A stretch of DNA of 64,000 nucleotides from NCBI RefSeq assembly GCF_019753045.1, contig NZ_JAIELN010000002.1, positions 372,001-436,000 of the forward strand, written 5' to 3'. The notes beneath the pieces were generated by a model. The model was given only the letters and a program-made list of their open reading frames with translations, was not told the DNA's origin and made no database searches. Each line of letters begins with the position of its first letter. Within the stretch, counting starts at the first letter, position 1. This DNA comes from Hyphomicrobium sp. Its GTDB lineage: Bacteria > Pseudomonadota > Alphaproteobacteria > Rhizobiales > Hyphomicrobiaceae. This document shows, in pieces, positions 43,715-52,288 of this stretch. The translations under genes were made by a program, and so were the position numbers.

Positions 43715-45408
43715 CAATTCCCCGCAGTCTTCGTACGGTCCCAGATCTGCTTGCCGTTTTTGAACACGAGATCGACTTTGAGCTTCGGCAACTCGTCGAC
43801 GGCAACGGCGTGCGGATCGCGATCGAGGACGATCAGATCGGCGAACTTGCCGGGGGCGATGCTGCCGCGAACGTCATCTTCGCCAAGCACGGATGCCGCG
43901 TCGAGCGTGTGCAGTCTAAGCGCCTGATCGAGCGTGATTGCTTCGTCGGCGTCGAGCGTTGCGCCGGAATACGTTTCCCGCTTGAGACAGCACCAGACGC
44001 TGAAGAGAGGATTCGTTGCGCCTCTTTCCGAGCCGACCCAAACGTCCGAGCTGCCCGACAGCCGCCAGCCCTGCTTCATGAGCGTGGAGAACGAGAAGCG
44101 GCCGATCGCGCCGTGCTCGCCAAGATAGTCGGGGAAGTATTCGCCGAAAGTGTAGAGGAACACAGGTTGGGGAACGGGGATGATGCCCGCCGCAGCCCAC
44201 TTATCCGCTGTCACCTCGGAAGGCATCAGGTTGCCCGCGTGCTCGATACGCGTGCGGATCCGCCCTGTTGGAGCGCCGCCCATTTCGAGAAGCGTATCGC
44301 AAACCCATTCTTGCGCCCGGTCGCCGTTGGCGTGAACCGCCAACTGCAAGCCCGCATTCTGCGTCAGTTCGATCGCGCGCTGGGCAAAGCCCTTATCGAG
44401 CGCGACCTCGCCGCGGAATGTGTGTCCGCCGCGGCATCCGCACACGAGATACGGAAATTTGACGGCCGCGCTCTTCGCAGAGAAGCCACCGTCGGCGAAC
44501 AGCTTGACGCCCTGGATGCGGAAGAGATCGTCCGGCGCGGTGACGGAAATACTCTTCTTCCAATTGCATGCCGCCTCGAGCGCCAGTGTTCCTGGTGCCC
44601 AGAGATATGTCCGCACGGATACCGGCAGGTCGCCGCGAGCGGCCATATCGTTCATGATCTGCTGCCCGTCGACCGTCTCGGAGATTTCCCCGATCGTCGT
44701 GACGCCGAACTGCGTGAAGAGCTTCGGAATGCCCGTCTGCAAGGCGGCAGCCAGCTGTTCGCGATCCATGGCCGAGAACGGCAGCAGATTGTCCATCTCC
44801 TTCACGATGCCGGTCGGCTCACCCGACTCATCGCGCTCGACGCTCGGAAGGCCCGTGATCGAATAGGGAGGCGGGGAATAGTTGCGGTCGATCATGCAGA
44901 CCGCAAGCGCCTTCGAGTTGAGGATGGTGAGATGGCCGCCAGCGCGCAGCGCAACAGGATGCGCAGTGCTCACGCGATCGAGTTCGTAGCGCGTCGGAAA
45001 GCGCTTCTCGGCGAGCTTGCGGTCGAAAAAGAGATTGGCTTGGCCAACGACCCATTCGCCCGGAGGCGTCTCGACGGCTTTTGCCGAGAGCGCCGCAATG
45101 ACTTGGTCGATCGTACCGCATTCCGGTGCGCGGCAGTCGACAACGCCGTAAGAGGAACGGCATGCAACTTCGATATGGGCGTGAGGATCGACGAAGCCCG
45201 GCATGACTGGACGATCGCCGACATCGATGATCCGCGTTTTCTCGTCGGTGACCGCAGAGATTTCGTCACGGCGGAGCAGGCGCAAGATGCGCTTGCCTCG
45301 CACGGCAACGGCTTCGATCCGCGGATCGGTCTCAGGGTCCATCGTTATGATGCGACGGCTGAGAACGACGATGTCTGCCGGTTCTGGAGTGCTATCGATT
45401 CCGGTCAT
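43714..45408 (-). CDS. amidohydrolase (YtcJ-like, Amidohydro_3)
   Basis: 564 residues. The metal-site HxH is in PGFVDPHAHIEVACRSSYG; further conserved parts are IQGVKLFADGGFSAKSA, LQLAVHANGDRAQEWV, IRTRIEHAGNLMPSEVTAD, SGSSDVWVGSERGATNP and the C-terminal GSIAPGKFADLIVLDRDP. YtcJ-type enzymes hydrolyse C-N bonds of amides or cyclic compounds, often with broad specificity. There is no signal peptide, so it is cytoplasmic. It overlaps the monooxygenase gene by 4 nt and the flavin reductase gene by 1 nt. Confidence 0.92.
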   Translation of the reverse strand: MTGIDSTPEPADIVVLSRRIITMDPETDPRIEAVAVRGKRILRLLRRDEISAVTDEKTRIIDVGDRPVMPGFVDPHAHIEVACRSSYGVVDCRAPECGTIDQVIAALSAKAVETPPGEWVVGQANLFFDRKLAEKRFPTRYELDRVSTAHPVALRAGGHLTILNSKALAVCMIDRNYSPPPYSITGLPSVERDESGEPTGIVKEMDNLLPFSAMDREQLAAALQTGIPKLFTQFGVTTIGEISETVDGQQIMNDMAARGDLPVSVRTYLWAPGTLALEAACNWKKSISVTAPDDLFRIQGVKLFADGGFSAKSAAVKFPYLVCGCRGGHTFRGEVALDKGFAQRAIELTQNAGLQLAVHANGDRAQEWVCDTLLEMGGAPTGRIRTRIEHAGNLMPSEVTADKWAAAGIIPVPQPVFLYTFGEYFPDYLGEHGAIGRFSFSTLMKQGWRLSGSSDVWVGSERGATNPLFSVWCCLKRETYSGATLDADEAITLDQALRLHTLDAASVLGEDDVRGSIAPGKFADLIVLDRDPHAVAVDELPKLKVDLVFKNGKQIWDRTKTAGN

Positions 45409-46481
45409 TCAGCTGCAATCTTGTGCTCGCGGTCGACAGCGGGGATGACCTCCGTGCCGATCAAGTGGATGCTCTTCATGATCTCTTCGTGAGGAACGCC
45501 GTCGATGCGCAGCAAAACCTCATCGATGCCCATGGCTTCAAGCTTCCGAAGCCGCTCGATGAAGTCGGCGGGCGAGCCGATCAACACGGAAGGCGTCTCG
45601 GTCATCAGGAAGTCGAGATTGGTCTCGTTGGCTTCCAAAAGCTGGATGCGCTCGAGGTATTCGTAGCTCGGGTTCTTGGATAGCGGCACGTAAAGATCGA
45701 GAATGAACTTGAAATAACCGAGCGCGACATCGCGAGCGATGCGGGCAGCCTCAGCGCGCGTCGGCCCGCAGAACGAAGTCGCAACGTAAAGCCCCATGTA
45801 GGAGTTGGGGTTCGGCATCGCGTTGCGGCCGGTCGGATAGGCATTGCGATAGGCGTTGATGCATTCCTGCAGGTAATCGAACCCGAAGTAATTTTCGAAA
45901 CACATTGCGCCGATCTGCATTTCGCCCGCCGAAGCATGGGTCTTGACGCTGGAGGCGGCAACGGACACAGGAGGATGGGTATCCTTATCGAACGAGGGGA
46001 CGATCGTTCTCTGCGGAATTTTCCAAACAGGACCGTCATGCTCGAGTTGGTCGCTGGCGAAGATCTTGGCCAGCACGGCCATCGAATCGTTCCATTGTTC
46101 GACAGTTTCATTCGGCTTCACGCCGAAGGCACCGAGCGTCGTGAGATTGTTGGAGCGGGCGGTGCCGATCTCTGCGCGGCCATTAGAAACGATGTTGAGC
46201 GTTGCAAGGCGCTCGGCGACGAGGATGGGATGATTCCACTTCAGCAATACCGAGCACATGACGCGCAGCTTGATGCGCTTGGTGTGCTGCGAGACGGCGG
46301 CGTAGAGCACCTCCGGAGCGGAGACGGTGAACCGGGGAGGGCTGAAATGCTGTTCCGAAGTCCCCCAGGTCGAGAACCCCAGTTTGTCTGCGAGGGCGAC
46401 CTCTTCGATGATGTCCCGGTAGCGTTGGGCGTAACTCACGCCCGGCATTACTTCGCCTTCCTGAAGGATCCCTACTTTCAC
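45405..46481 (-). CDS. luciferase-like (LLM) flavin-dependent monooxygenase
   Basis: 358 residues starting at GTG 46481 behind GGGAG. The TIM-barrel bacterial-luciferase fold is visible in YRDIIEEVALADKLGFSTWG, SEQHFSPPRFTVSAPEVLYA (equivalent of the EHHF motif), HPILVAERLATLNIVSNGRA and GSPADFIERLRKLEAMGIDE. It uses reduced flavin and oxygen to oxidise an organic substrate. It is the first gene of a seven-gene operon with its own flavin reductase. It resembles neither the RutA nor the DmoA/NtaA groups closely as far as I can judge; substrate unknown. Confidence 0.93.
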   Translation of the reverse strand: MKVGILQEGEVMPGVSYAQRYRDIIEEVALADKLGFSTWGTSEQHFSPPRFTVSAPEVLYAAVSQHTKRIKLRVMCSVLLKWNHPILVAERLATLNIVSNGRAEIGTARSNNLTTLGAFGVKPNETVEQWNDSMAVLAKIFASDQLEHDGPVWKIPQRTIVPSFDKDTHPPVSVAASSVKTHASAGEMQIGAMCFENYFGFDYLQECINAYRNAYPTGRNAMPNPNSYMGLYVATSFCGPTRAEAARIARDVALGYFKFILDLYVPLSKNPSYEYLERIQLLEANETNLDFLMTETPSVLIGSPADFIERLRKLEAMGIDEVLLRIDGVPHEEIMKSIHLIGTEVIPAVDREHKIAAE

Positions 46482-46501
46482 CGATGGCCGCTCCCATAAC
46501 C

Positions 46502-46546
46502 GTAATTCGTCAAAATATCATTAGATAATGCTGTAATTCGTACGAA
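46502..46546. promoter_or_regulatory. phased repeats between the LLM operon and the Lrp gene
   Basis: GTAATTCGT occurs at 46502-46510 and again at 46533-46541, 31 bp (three helical turns) apart. Between them is the dyad CATTA-GA-TAATG (46519-46530), and the second repeat overlaps the palindrome TTCGTACGAA (46537-46546). AT-rich, helically phased sites are typical of Lrp/AsnC binding, and a tandem Lrp gene starts 102 nt away. Confidence 0.5.
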
Positions 46547-46647
46547 CTTACGTGTCAAGACTGGGAAACGCATTCCGGGCTTGATCCAATCGCGAGGTTC
46601 GGGCTCTTTCGCAGGAGCGGTGTATCGTGCTGGCTGGGGAGGCTTGA

Positions 46648-47664
46648 ATGAAGGGAACTATGACGACGCCGGACTATCTCCGGCTCGTCGCATCGCTCGA
46701 CAATCTCGATCGGAGCATCGTTTCGCTGCTGCAAGCTGATGGACGGATGCCGTTCTCACGCATCGCGCGCGAAGTCGGAGTGACCGAGAAGACCGCGCGC
46801 ACGCGCGTCCTTGATCTGATCGAGCAGCGAGTGATGCAGATTACTGCGGTTACCGATCCATCGGTGCTGGGCTATGGCGCGGCAGCGCTCCTTTGCATGA
46901 CGAACCGGCCGGACCGTCCAGCGAGTGAAATTGCACGGCAGCTCCAGAGCATTCCCTCGATCGATTACGTCGTCGTTTCGGCCTCTCATTTTTCTCTTTT
47001 CGCCGAAGTTCTTTGTCGCGATCGCGCCGCCCTGCAGGCGACGATCGAAAACGAGGTCGGCAAAATCGAGGGCATTCAGACGATCGAGATCGTGCCCTAT
47101 CTCAGTCTCCACTATCAGCTCGCGCATTTCGCGGCCGCCCAGAACAAGGCCGAGAGCGAGACGGGCGTGCGGCCCCGAGAGATAGACGGAATGGATGTTC
47201 GCATCATTCGCTCGCTGAGCGAGGACGGACGCAAGCCGTTTTTGCAGGTCGCTGAGGAACTCGGCGTTTCTGAAGGCCAAGTGCGTTTGCGGTTCAAGAA
47301 TTTGTCAGATACCGGCACCGTCAGTGTCATCGCGTTGATCAACCCGATGAGCCTCGAGTTCCGGTCGATGGCGTGGGTCGGGATCAATGTGGCGGCCGGG
47401 CATAGCGTGAAGGACGTCGCCGATGCGTTAGCGCGATTGGCGAATACAACCTACATTGTCATCTGCGCCGGGCGCTATGACATCCTGACGGAATTCATCT
47501 GCCAGACAGATCGCGAACTGCTCGATGTGATCGACCAGAGCGTCCGGTCGCTTCAGGGAGTTGCTCGGCTCGAAGTGTCGATTTACAGCAATCTTTTCTA
47601 CAAGCGTCTCTCGACCATCCGCGATGAGACGATATCCGATCAGCAGGAACGGGCGGGCGCCTGA
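46648..47664 (+). CDS. tandem Lrp/AsnC-type regulator
   Basis: 338 residues, twice the usual ~160. Each half has an AsnC helix-turn-helix and a RAM sensor domain: LDRSIVSLLQADGRMPFSRI with VTEKTARTRVLDLIEQRV in the first, MDVRIIRSLSEDGRKPFLQV with VSEGQVRLRFKNLSDTGTV in the second. ATG has GGGAGG upstream. It is divergent from the luciferase-like monooxygenase operon and is the likely regulator of it and of the transporters that follow. The effector may be the substrate or an amino-acid-like product. Confidence 0.9.
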   Translation: MKGTMTTPDYLRLVASLDNLDRSIVSLLQADGRMPFSRIAREVGVTEKTARTRVLDLIEQRVMQITAVTDPSVLGYGAAALLCMTNRPDRPASEIARQLQSIPSIDYVVVSASHFSLFAEVLCRDRAALQATIENEVGKIEGIQTIEIVPYLSLHYQLAHFAAAQNKAESETGVRPREIDGMDVRIIRSLSEDGRKPFLQVAEELGVSEGQVRLRFKNLSDTGTVSVIALINPMSLEFRSMAWVGINVAAGHSVKDVADALARLANTTYIVICAGRYDILTEFICQTDRELLDVIDQSVRSLQGVARLEVSIYSNLFYKRLSTIRDETISDQQERAGA

Positions 47665-47768
47665 TGGCCGTGCGCGTCCCGCTTCTCCGCCAATCCCACC
47701 CAGTCCTTTCGAGCAGAACAGCGTCTCTCGGCTGATCTCTCAGAACCCGCATCACGGATCATCATCAT

Positions 47769-49055
47769 ATGCCGCCACCGCTCTCCCGTGCGCTCGCCAA
47801 AGTGCAGTATCGAATCTTGCCTCTGCTGATCGCGGGTTATTTCACGGCCTACCTGGACAGGGTCAATGTCAGTTTCGCAGCGCTTCAGATGAATGCGGAT
47901 CTTTCGATCCAGCCTGAAGCGTTCGGATTCATCGCCGGCGTGTTTTTTCTCGGCTATTGCCTCTTCGAGGTTCCGAGCAACATCGTCATGTCGCGGGTAG
48001 GCGCGCGAATTTGGCTGGCGCGGATAATGGTTACGTGGGGCCTGTTGTCGGCCTCGACGGCATTCGTCACCGACGTCAAGGTTCTCGCAGTTCTACGTTT
48101 CACGCTCGGTGCGGCGGAAGCGGGCTTCTTCCCGGGCGTCATCTACTATCTCACCAACTGGGTTCCGGCGGCGGAACGCGCTCGCGTCGTATCCATCTTC
48201 ATGATGGCCGTCCCGATATCCACGGTTGTCGGATCGCCGCTCTCTGGCTGGATCCTGGATGCATGGAACGGCGTCCTGGGATTCCGTGGATGGCAATGGC
48301 TGTTCGTGCTTGAGGCCGTGCCCGCAATCGTCCTTGGCGTGATCTGCTTCTTCGTTCTTGTGGATACGCCCGCAAAGGCAAAATGGCTGTCCGAAGAAGA
48401 GCGCGACGCACTGCTTGCCCGTCTCAAGGCCGATCGTGAAGTGAATATCCCGAGCCACAGTCACTCTATCCGAGGGGCTTTGACGGATCGGCGCGTGCTG
48501 GTCCTTGCCGCCTCCTGCTTTGGCACAGGCATAGGACTCTATGGGCTGGGCTTTTGGCTGCCTCAAATCGTCAAGAGCATGTCCTTGACGAATACCGAAA
48601 CAGGCTTTGTCGTCGCCGTGCCATACCTGATCTCCGCGCTTTTCATGTGGGCATGGGGCCGCCATTCGGATCAGACGGGCGAACGCATTTGGCATATCGC
48701 GATCCCGAACTTTGTCGCAGCGGCCGCCTTTGCGTTGTGCGCTTTCGTATCTTCACCGGTTCTGTTGCTCGTCCTGCTGACCATCGCATCCGCTTGCACA
48801 CTGTCGATTTTCCCGGTCTTCTGGACCGTACCGGCGGCGATCCTCACAGGGCCCGCGGCCGCAGCCGGGATCGCACTTATCAATTCCGTCGCAAACAGCA
48901 GTGGTTTTTTCGGCCCGTATCTGGTTGGCTTCGCCAAGCAGCAGGGCGCATCTTCGCAGTATGCCATCGCGCTGCTGGCTGTCTTCATGCTGGCAGGTGC
49001 TGTGCTGGTGCTCTCGATGGACTTTGGAATCAAGAAAATCGCGAAGAAATCGTAA
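47769..49055 (+). CDS. MFS transporter (anion:cation symporter type)
   Basis: 428 residues with 12 membrane segments. GYFTAYLDRVNVSFAALQMN (TM1), the loop RVGARIWLARIMVTWGLLSA with the MFS motif A, and LGAAEAGFFPGVIYYLTNWV are typical of the ACS subfamily (phthalate, tartrate, allantoate and hexuronate carriers). It probably imports an organic anion by proton symport. It sits between the Lrp regulator and the NCS1 permease on the same strand and may belong to the same catabolic unit. Confidence 0.92.
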   Translation: MPPPLSRALAKVQYRILPLLIAGYFTAYLDRVNVSFAALQMNADLSIQPEAFGFIAGVFFLGYCLFEVPSNIVMSRVGARIWLARIMVTWGLLSASTAFVTDVKVLAVLRFTLGAAEAGFFPGVIYYLTNWVPAAERARVVSIFMMAVPISTVVGSPLSGWILDAWNGVLGFRGWQWLFVLEAVPAIVLGVICFFVLVDTPAKAKWLSEEERDALLARLKADREVNIPSHSHSIRGALTDRRVLVLAASCFGTGIGLYGLGFWLPQIVKSMSLTNTETGFVVAVPYLISALFMWAWGRHSDQTGERIWHIAIPNFVAAAAFALCAFVSSPVLLLVLLTIASACTLSIFPVFWTVPAAILTGPAAAAGIALINSVANSSGFFGPYLVGFAKQQGASSQYAIALLAVFMLAGAVLVLSMDFGIKKIAKKS

Positions 49056-49064
49056 GGGGGGAAA

Positions 49065-50459
49065 ATGAGTTCGACGCAGGACAGCGTAGCCGAATCCGGC
49101 TGGCCGCTGACGGTCAAAGACCGGACGTGGACGACGAGACAGTTGACCGTCGTCCTGCTTGTGACCGCCTGCGGGAACTGGTCTTATCTCATTGGCCAAT
49201 ACGTCGCCTTCTATCTCGATTTCAAAATGGGTGTCTCGGCGTTGATCGCAGGATCGATGATCGGGATGTTGATGCTCACGCTTGCCGTCGTGCCGATGTC
49301 GACGAAATACGGCATCGACTCGATCGCAGCGTCGAAGCCGCAGTTCGGCAATCGCGGCTGGTTGATCACCGTCTTCCTGCAATATGCGTCGATCATCGGC
49401 TGGAATACCCTGCTGCTCGTATTCTTTGGAAAAGCCGTTGCTCAAGCTCTGATCACGCTGGGATTGGCCGATCCGGAAAGCTCCCTCACGATCGTCAGAA
49501 TTGTATCGGGGGTGACGTGTATCGTCGTCTATCTAGTGCTGCTTCGCGGGCTCAAGGGTCTTGAAGCCGCCTCCAACGTGCTCTTCTTCGTCGTCGTGGG
49601 CATCGGCATTTGGATGCTCTATCAGCTGCTCTCCTCGAACGCGGAAGCTCTGGCCGTCGCAAAGCCGTCGATGGCGTCGCCAAGCTTGGCCTGGAATTAC
49701 GTCACGGGCGTCGAAATCAGCATCGTTTCGCTTCTTGGGTTCTGGGCATACTTCGGCACGATCGTCCGTGAATCGCCGTCTCCGTCGAAGTCTGTGTTGC
49801 CGTCCATGCTGGCGATGGGATTGTCGCTGCCATTGCTGAGCATTGTCGGGCTCGCAGCGATGCTGGTGCTGCAGGTGCCGGACCCGACCGCGTGGCTCGT
49901 GTCTCTCGGCGGCCCGCTCTATGGCCTCATTGCGTTGCTGCTGATCATGGCCGCCAATCTTGGGCCATCGCTCGCCGGTGTCTATTCGACCGCCATAGGC
50001 CTGCGCCGCGTGCCGGCCCTCGGAGATGCGCGCTGGGGCACGCTCATTCTCTTTTCGATCGTGCCGGTCGCGGCAGTCGGCATTCTCATCCCCGAAGAGT
50101 TCTTCTCGAACTTCGGCACGTTCTTGGCGTTCATCGGCGTCTTCTTTGCGCCGCTATGCGCGATCCAAATCGCCGATACCTTTTTGCTGCGGCGCAATTC
50201 GCTTAACGTCCGTGGGATCTATCAAGATGGACCGGGCACGCCTTACGAATTCTGGGGCGGCTTCAATCCGGCCGCTCTGCTCGCGATGGCGGCAGGTTTC
50301 GCAACCTATCTCTATCTTCTGAATCCTGTCTCCTACGAGAGCAGGTGGCCTTACGAATATACCACCGCTTCGCTACCGGCCGCTCTCATCGCCGGGATCG
50401 TGTTCGTCGCCGTGACGCGTCTCCTCGTCATGCGCATGAGGAAAGGCGACTACAAGTAA
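49065..50459 (+). CDS. NCS1 family purine/cytosine-type permease
   Basis: 464 residues, 12 membrane helices, with GGGGGGAAA before the ATG. It begins with a short polar arm (ESGWPLTVKDRTWTTRQLTV), then GNWSYLIGQYVAFYLDFKMG and the substrate-site helices WNTLLLVFFGKAVAQALITL and SIVSLLGFWAYFGTIVRES, typical of the nucleobase:cation symporter-1 family, which carries cytosine, allantoin, hydantoins or thiamine. It lies 9 nt after the MFS gene. With the divergent monooxygenase operon this points to a nitrogen heterocycle as substrate, an inference. Confidence 0.88.
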   Translation: MSSTQDSVAESGWPLTVKDRTWTTRQLTVVLLVTACGNWSYLIGQYVAFYLDFKMGVSALIAGSMIGMLMLTLAVVPMSTKYGIDSIAASKPQFGNRGWLITVFLQYASIIGWNTLLLVFFGKAVAQALITLGLADPESSLTIVRIVSGVTCIVVYLVLLRGLKGLEAASNVLFFVVVGIGIWMLYQLLSSNAEALAVAKPSMASPSLAWNYVTGVEISIVSLLGFWAYFGTIVRESPSPSKSVLPSMLAMGLSLPLLSIVGLAAMLVLQVPDPTAWLVSLGGPLYGLIALLLIMAANLGPSLAGVYSTAIGLRRVPALGDARWGTLILFSIVPVAAVGILIPEEFFSNFGTFLAFIGVFFAPLCAIQIADTFLLRRNSLNVRGIYQDGPGTPYEFWGGFNPAALLAMAAGFATYLYLLNPVSYESRWPYEYTTASLPAALIAGIVFVAVTRLLVMRMRKGDYK

Positions 50460-51116
50460 GCCTCGAACTGTCGAGCTGGACCGCGCGCCCCGAGCTGGCG
50501 GCGCGCGGATAACCTCGCGCGCCCGCACCATTGCGCAATATTTCGAGAGACGCTTCGCGTCGTCGCGCTCAGGATGCGTATGGAAATCGGATGGCGACGC
50601 GGGGCGGGTATCCGAGCGCCCACTGTAAAAAGAAAGCCCATAAGAGCGGAAGGGGGTCGTTGACTTAGATCAATTTGCGAAATACGGTCGTCTAAGTCTT
50701 CTGAAATACGCATTACGGTTTGCTGCTGCTTGCCTGATGCGCAACCTGCCTCGAATTTGGACAAACATCCAAATCGAGGCGCCATTCGACGGACGTGAGA
50801 CGCAACGCGCGTTGAACGGACTAATTGAACTGTCTTCAATGTCGGCCGAGCGCCGCGGGGGCACGATGCATTCTTGGAATGCCGAAGTGGCGATCGGGCC
50901 GCGCAATGCGCCGGCCGTGGCTTTTTCAAAAGCCCGGGCCATTCGCCTTCTTCGCTCCGCCGAACGCGCGCTGTCTCATCGGCGCGCCGGGCTTCGTCAT
51001 CAGGCCGATCTGCGCGCCGCCCCGACGAGACTTTCTCCAGTCATCGAACTCGGGCGAAACGCGATCCCGCCTGACCTACTTCGCAACAGCACCAGCAGCC
51101 ATCGGGAGTTTCTGAA
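50460..51116. other. 657-nt region without a supported gene
   Basis: Several short frames exist on both strands, but none has a family motif, signal peptide or clear ribosome-binding site. It contains a Crp/Fnr-type dyad at 50660 and must hold the promoter of the ABC transporter operon at 51117. Confidence 0.45.
50660..50673. promoter_or_regulatory. Crp/Fnr (FixK/Anr)-type box
   Basis: TTGAC-TTAG-ATCAA matches the TTGAT-N4-ATCAA consensus with one mismatch. It is 444 nt before the binding-protein gene, so it would control a long leader or an unannotated transcript. Confidence 0.4.
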
Positions 51117-52280
51117 ATGAATGACGGTGAAGGTAAGACCAACAAGAAGACTCTGTCTCGCCGCCAGATACTGCAGACGGGCAGTGTCCTAGCCGGCGCC
51201 GCGCTTTTGCCGATGCCCGCAATTATCGGGCGCGCTTACGCACTCGACGCCAAGGACGCTTTCAAGGGCGAAGAGTTGACGGTTTGCGCCTGGTCCGGTG
51301 GTTACCTGGACTCATTCAAGACCGCGATTTCCGATCCGTTCAACGCCAAGTACGGCACGAAGGTTTCGCTCGTCGGTGGCTGGGATCAGATGGTCGCGCA
51401 GATGAAGGCGGCGCCGGCAGGCAAGCCTCCGTTCGATATCACCATCTCTGAGGAATACACCACGCTCGGGGCGCTCGCCGAAGACCTCTACGCGAAGACC
51501 GACAGGTCCAAGCTTCCTCAGCTTTCCGAAGTGCAGCCGTTCTACCTCACGGCACGGCCGGAAGCCGCTCGCGACTACGGCGTGCCGTTGGGCCTCGGCT
51601 TCCTGCTCCCGATGATGAACACGGCGCTCACGACCGACAAGCCGCTCAGCTGGTCGACGATGTGGGACAAGGATCTCGAAGGCAAGCTCGCGCTCGACGC
51701 CGGCGCCTACTGGTGGCTGATCGCAATCTCGGCTCTGTGGGGCGCCAAGGTCGACTTCAACACCTTCTATGACTGGAAGCCCGGCATGGCGTCCGATCCC
51801 ATCTTCGATGCGGTCGAACGGCTGCGACCCGCCAAGTACTACAAGGATGGCGCTGAACTCTCGTTCCTCATGCTGCAGGAGCAGGCGTCGTTTGCGGAGA
51901 TATATTCGGCCGATGCTCTCGGTCTCATGCAGAACGGCGGCCCGACGTACAAGACCGGTATTCCGACGGACGGCACCGTCGCTTACGGCGACTGGTACAT
52001 CAAGGTTAAAGGCACGCAGCACGATGCGCTTGCAGACGCCTTCCTCGGCTATTTGCTTGAAAAAGAGACGCAGGATCGTTTCATTCAAGTGCAGATGTCG
52101 GTGATGTCGCGTAAGGACGTGAAGGTTCCGACCTTCTGGAACAACTATCCTGTAACGAACGAAGACCTGGTGAAAAACGTGCGCTTGATGACGATGCAGG
52201 GCCTGGAGCGGTTGTTGCCGAACTTCGACGCAATGGGCGAGCGCTTCCAACAAGCAGTGCTTAAGACTTCGAAGGGCTAA
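51117..52280 (+). CDS. ABC transporter binding protein (polyamine type, Tat signal)
   Basis: 387 residues. The N-terminus has a Tat motif, LSRRQILQTGSVLAGAALLP, rather than the Sec signal of the first system. The mature part has LTVCAWSGGYLDSFKTAISD, WDQMVAQMKAAPAGKPPFDI, LGFLLPMMNTALTTDKPLSW and GTVAYGDWYIKVKGTQHD, consistent with extracellular solute-binding family 1/PotD-like proteins. It delivers a small solute to the permeases encoded downstream. It heads the operon 51117-54985. Confidence 0.88.
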   Translation: MNDGEGKTNKKTLSRRQILQTGSVLAGAALLPMPAIIGRAYALDAKDAFKGEELTVCAWSGGYLDSFKTAISDPFNAKYGTKVSLVGGWDQMVAQMKAAPAGKPPFDITISEEYTTLGALAEDLYAKTDRSKLPQLSEVQPFYLTARPEAARDYGVPLGLGFLLPMMNTALTTDKPLSWSTMWDKDLEGKLALDAGAYWWLIAISALWGAKVDFNTFYDWKPGMASDPIFDAVERLRPAKYYKDGAELSFLMLQEQASFAEIYSADALGLMQNGGPTYKTGIPTDGTVAYGDWYIKVKGTQHDALADAFLGYLLEKETQDRFIQVQMSVMSRKDVKVPTFWNNYPVTNEDLVKNVRLMTMQGLERLLPNFDAMGERFQQAVLKTSKG

Positions 52281-52288
52281 GACTGAAT

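Noticed and set aside
43810-45492. A 560-codon plus-strand frame
   Set aside because: Antisense to the amidohydrolase gene, whose motifs are unambiguous.
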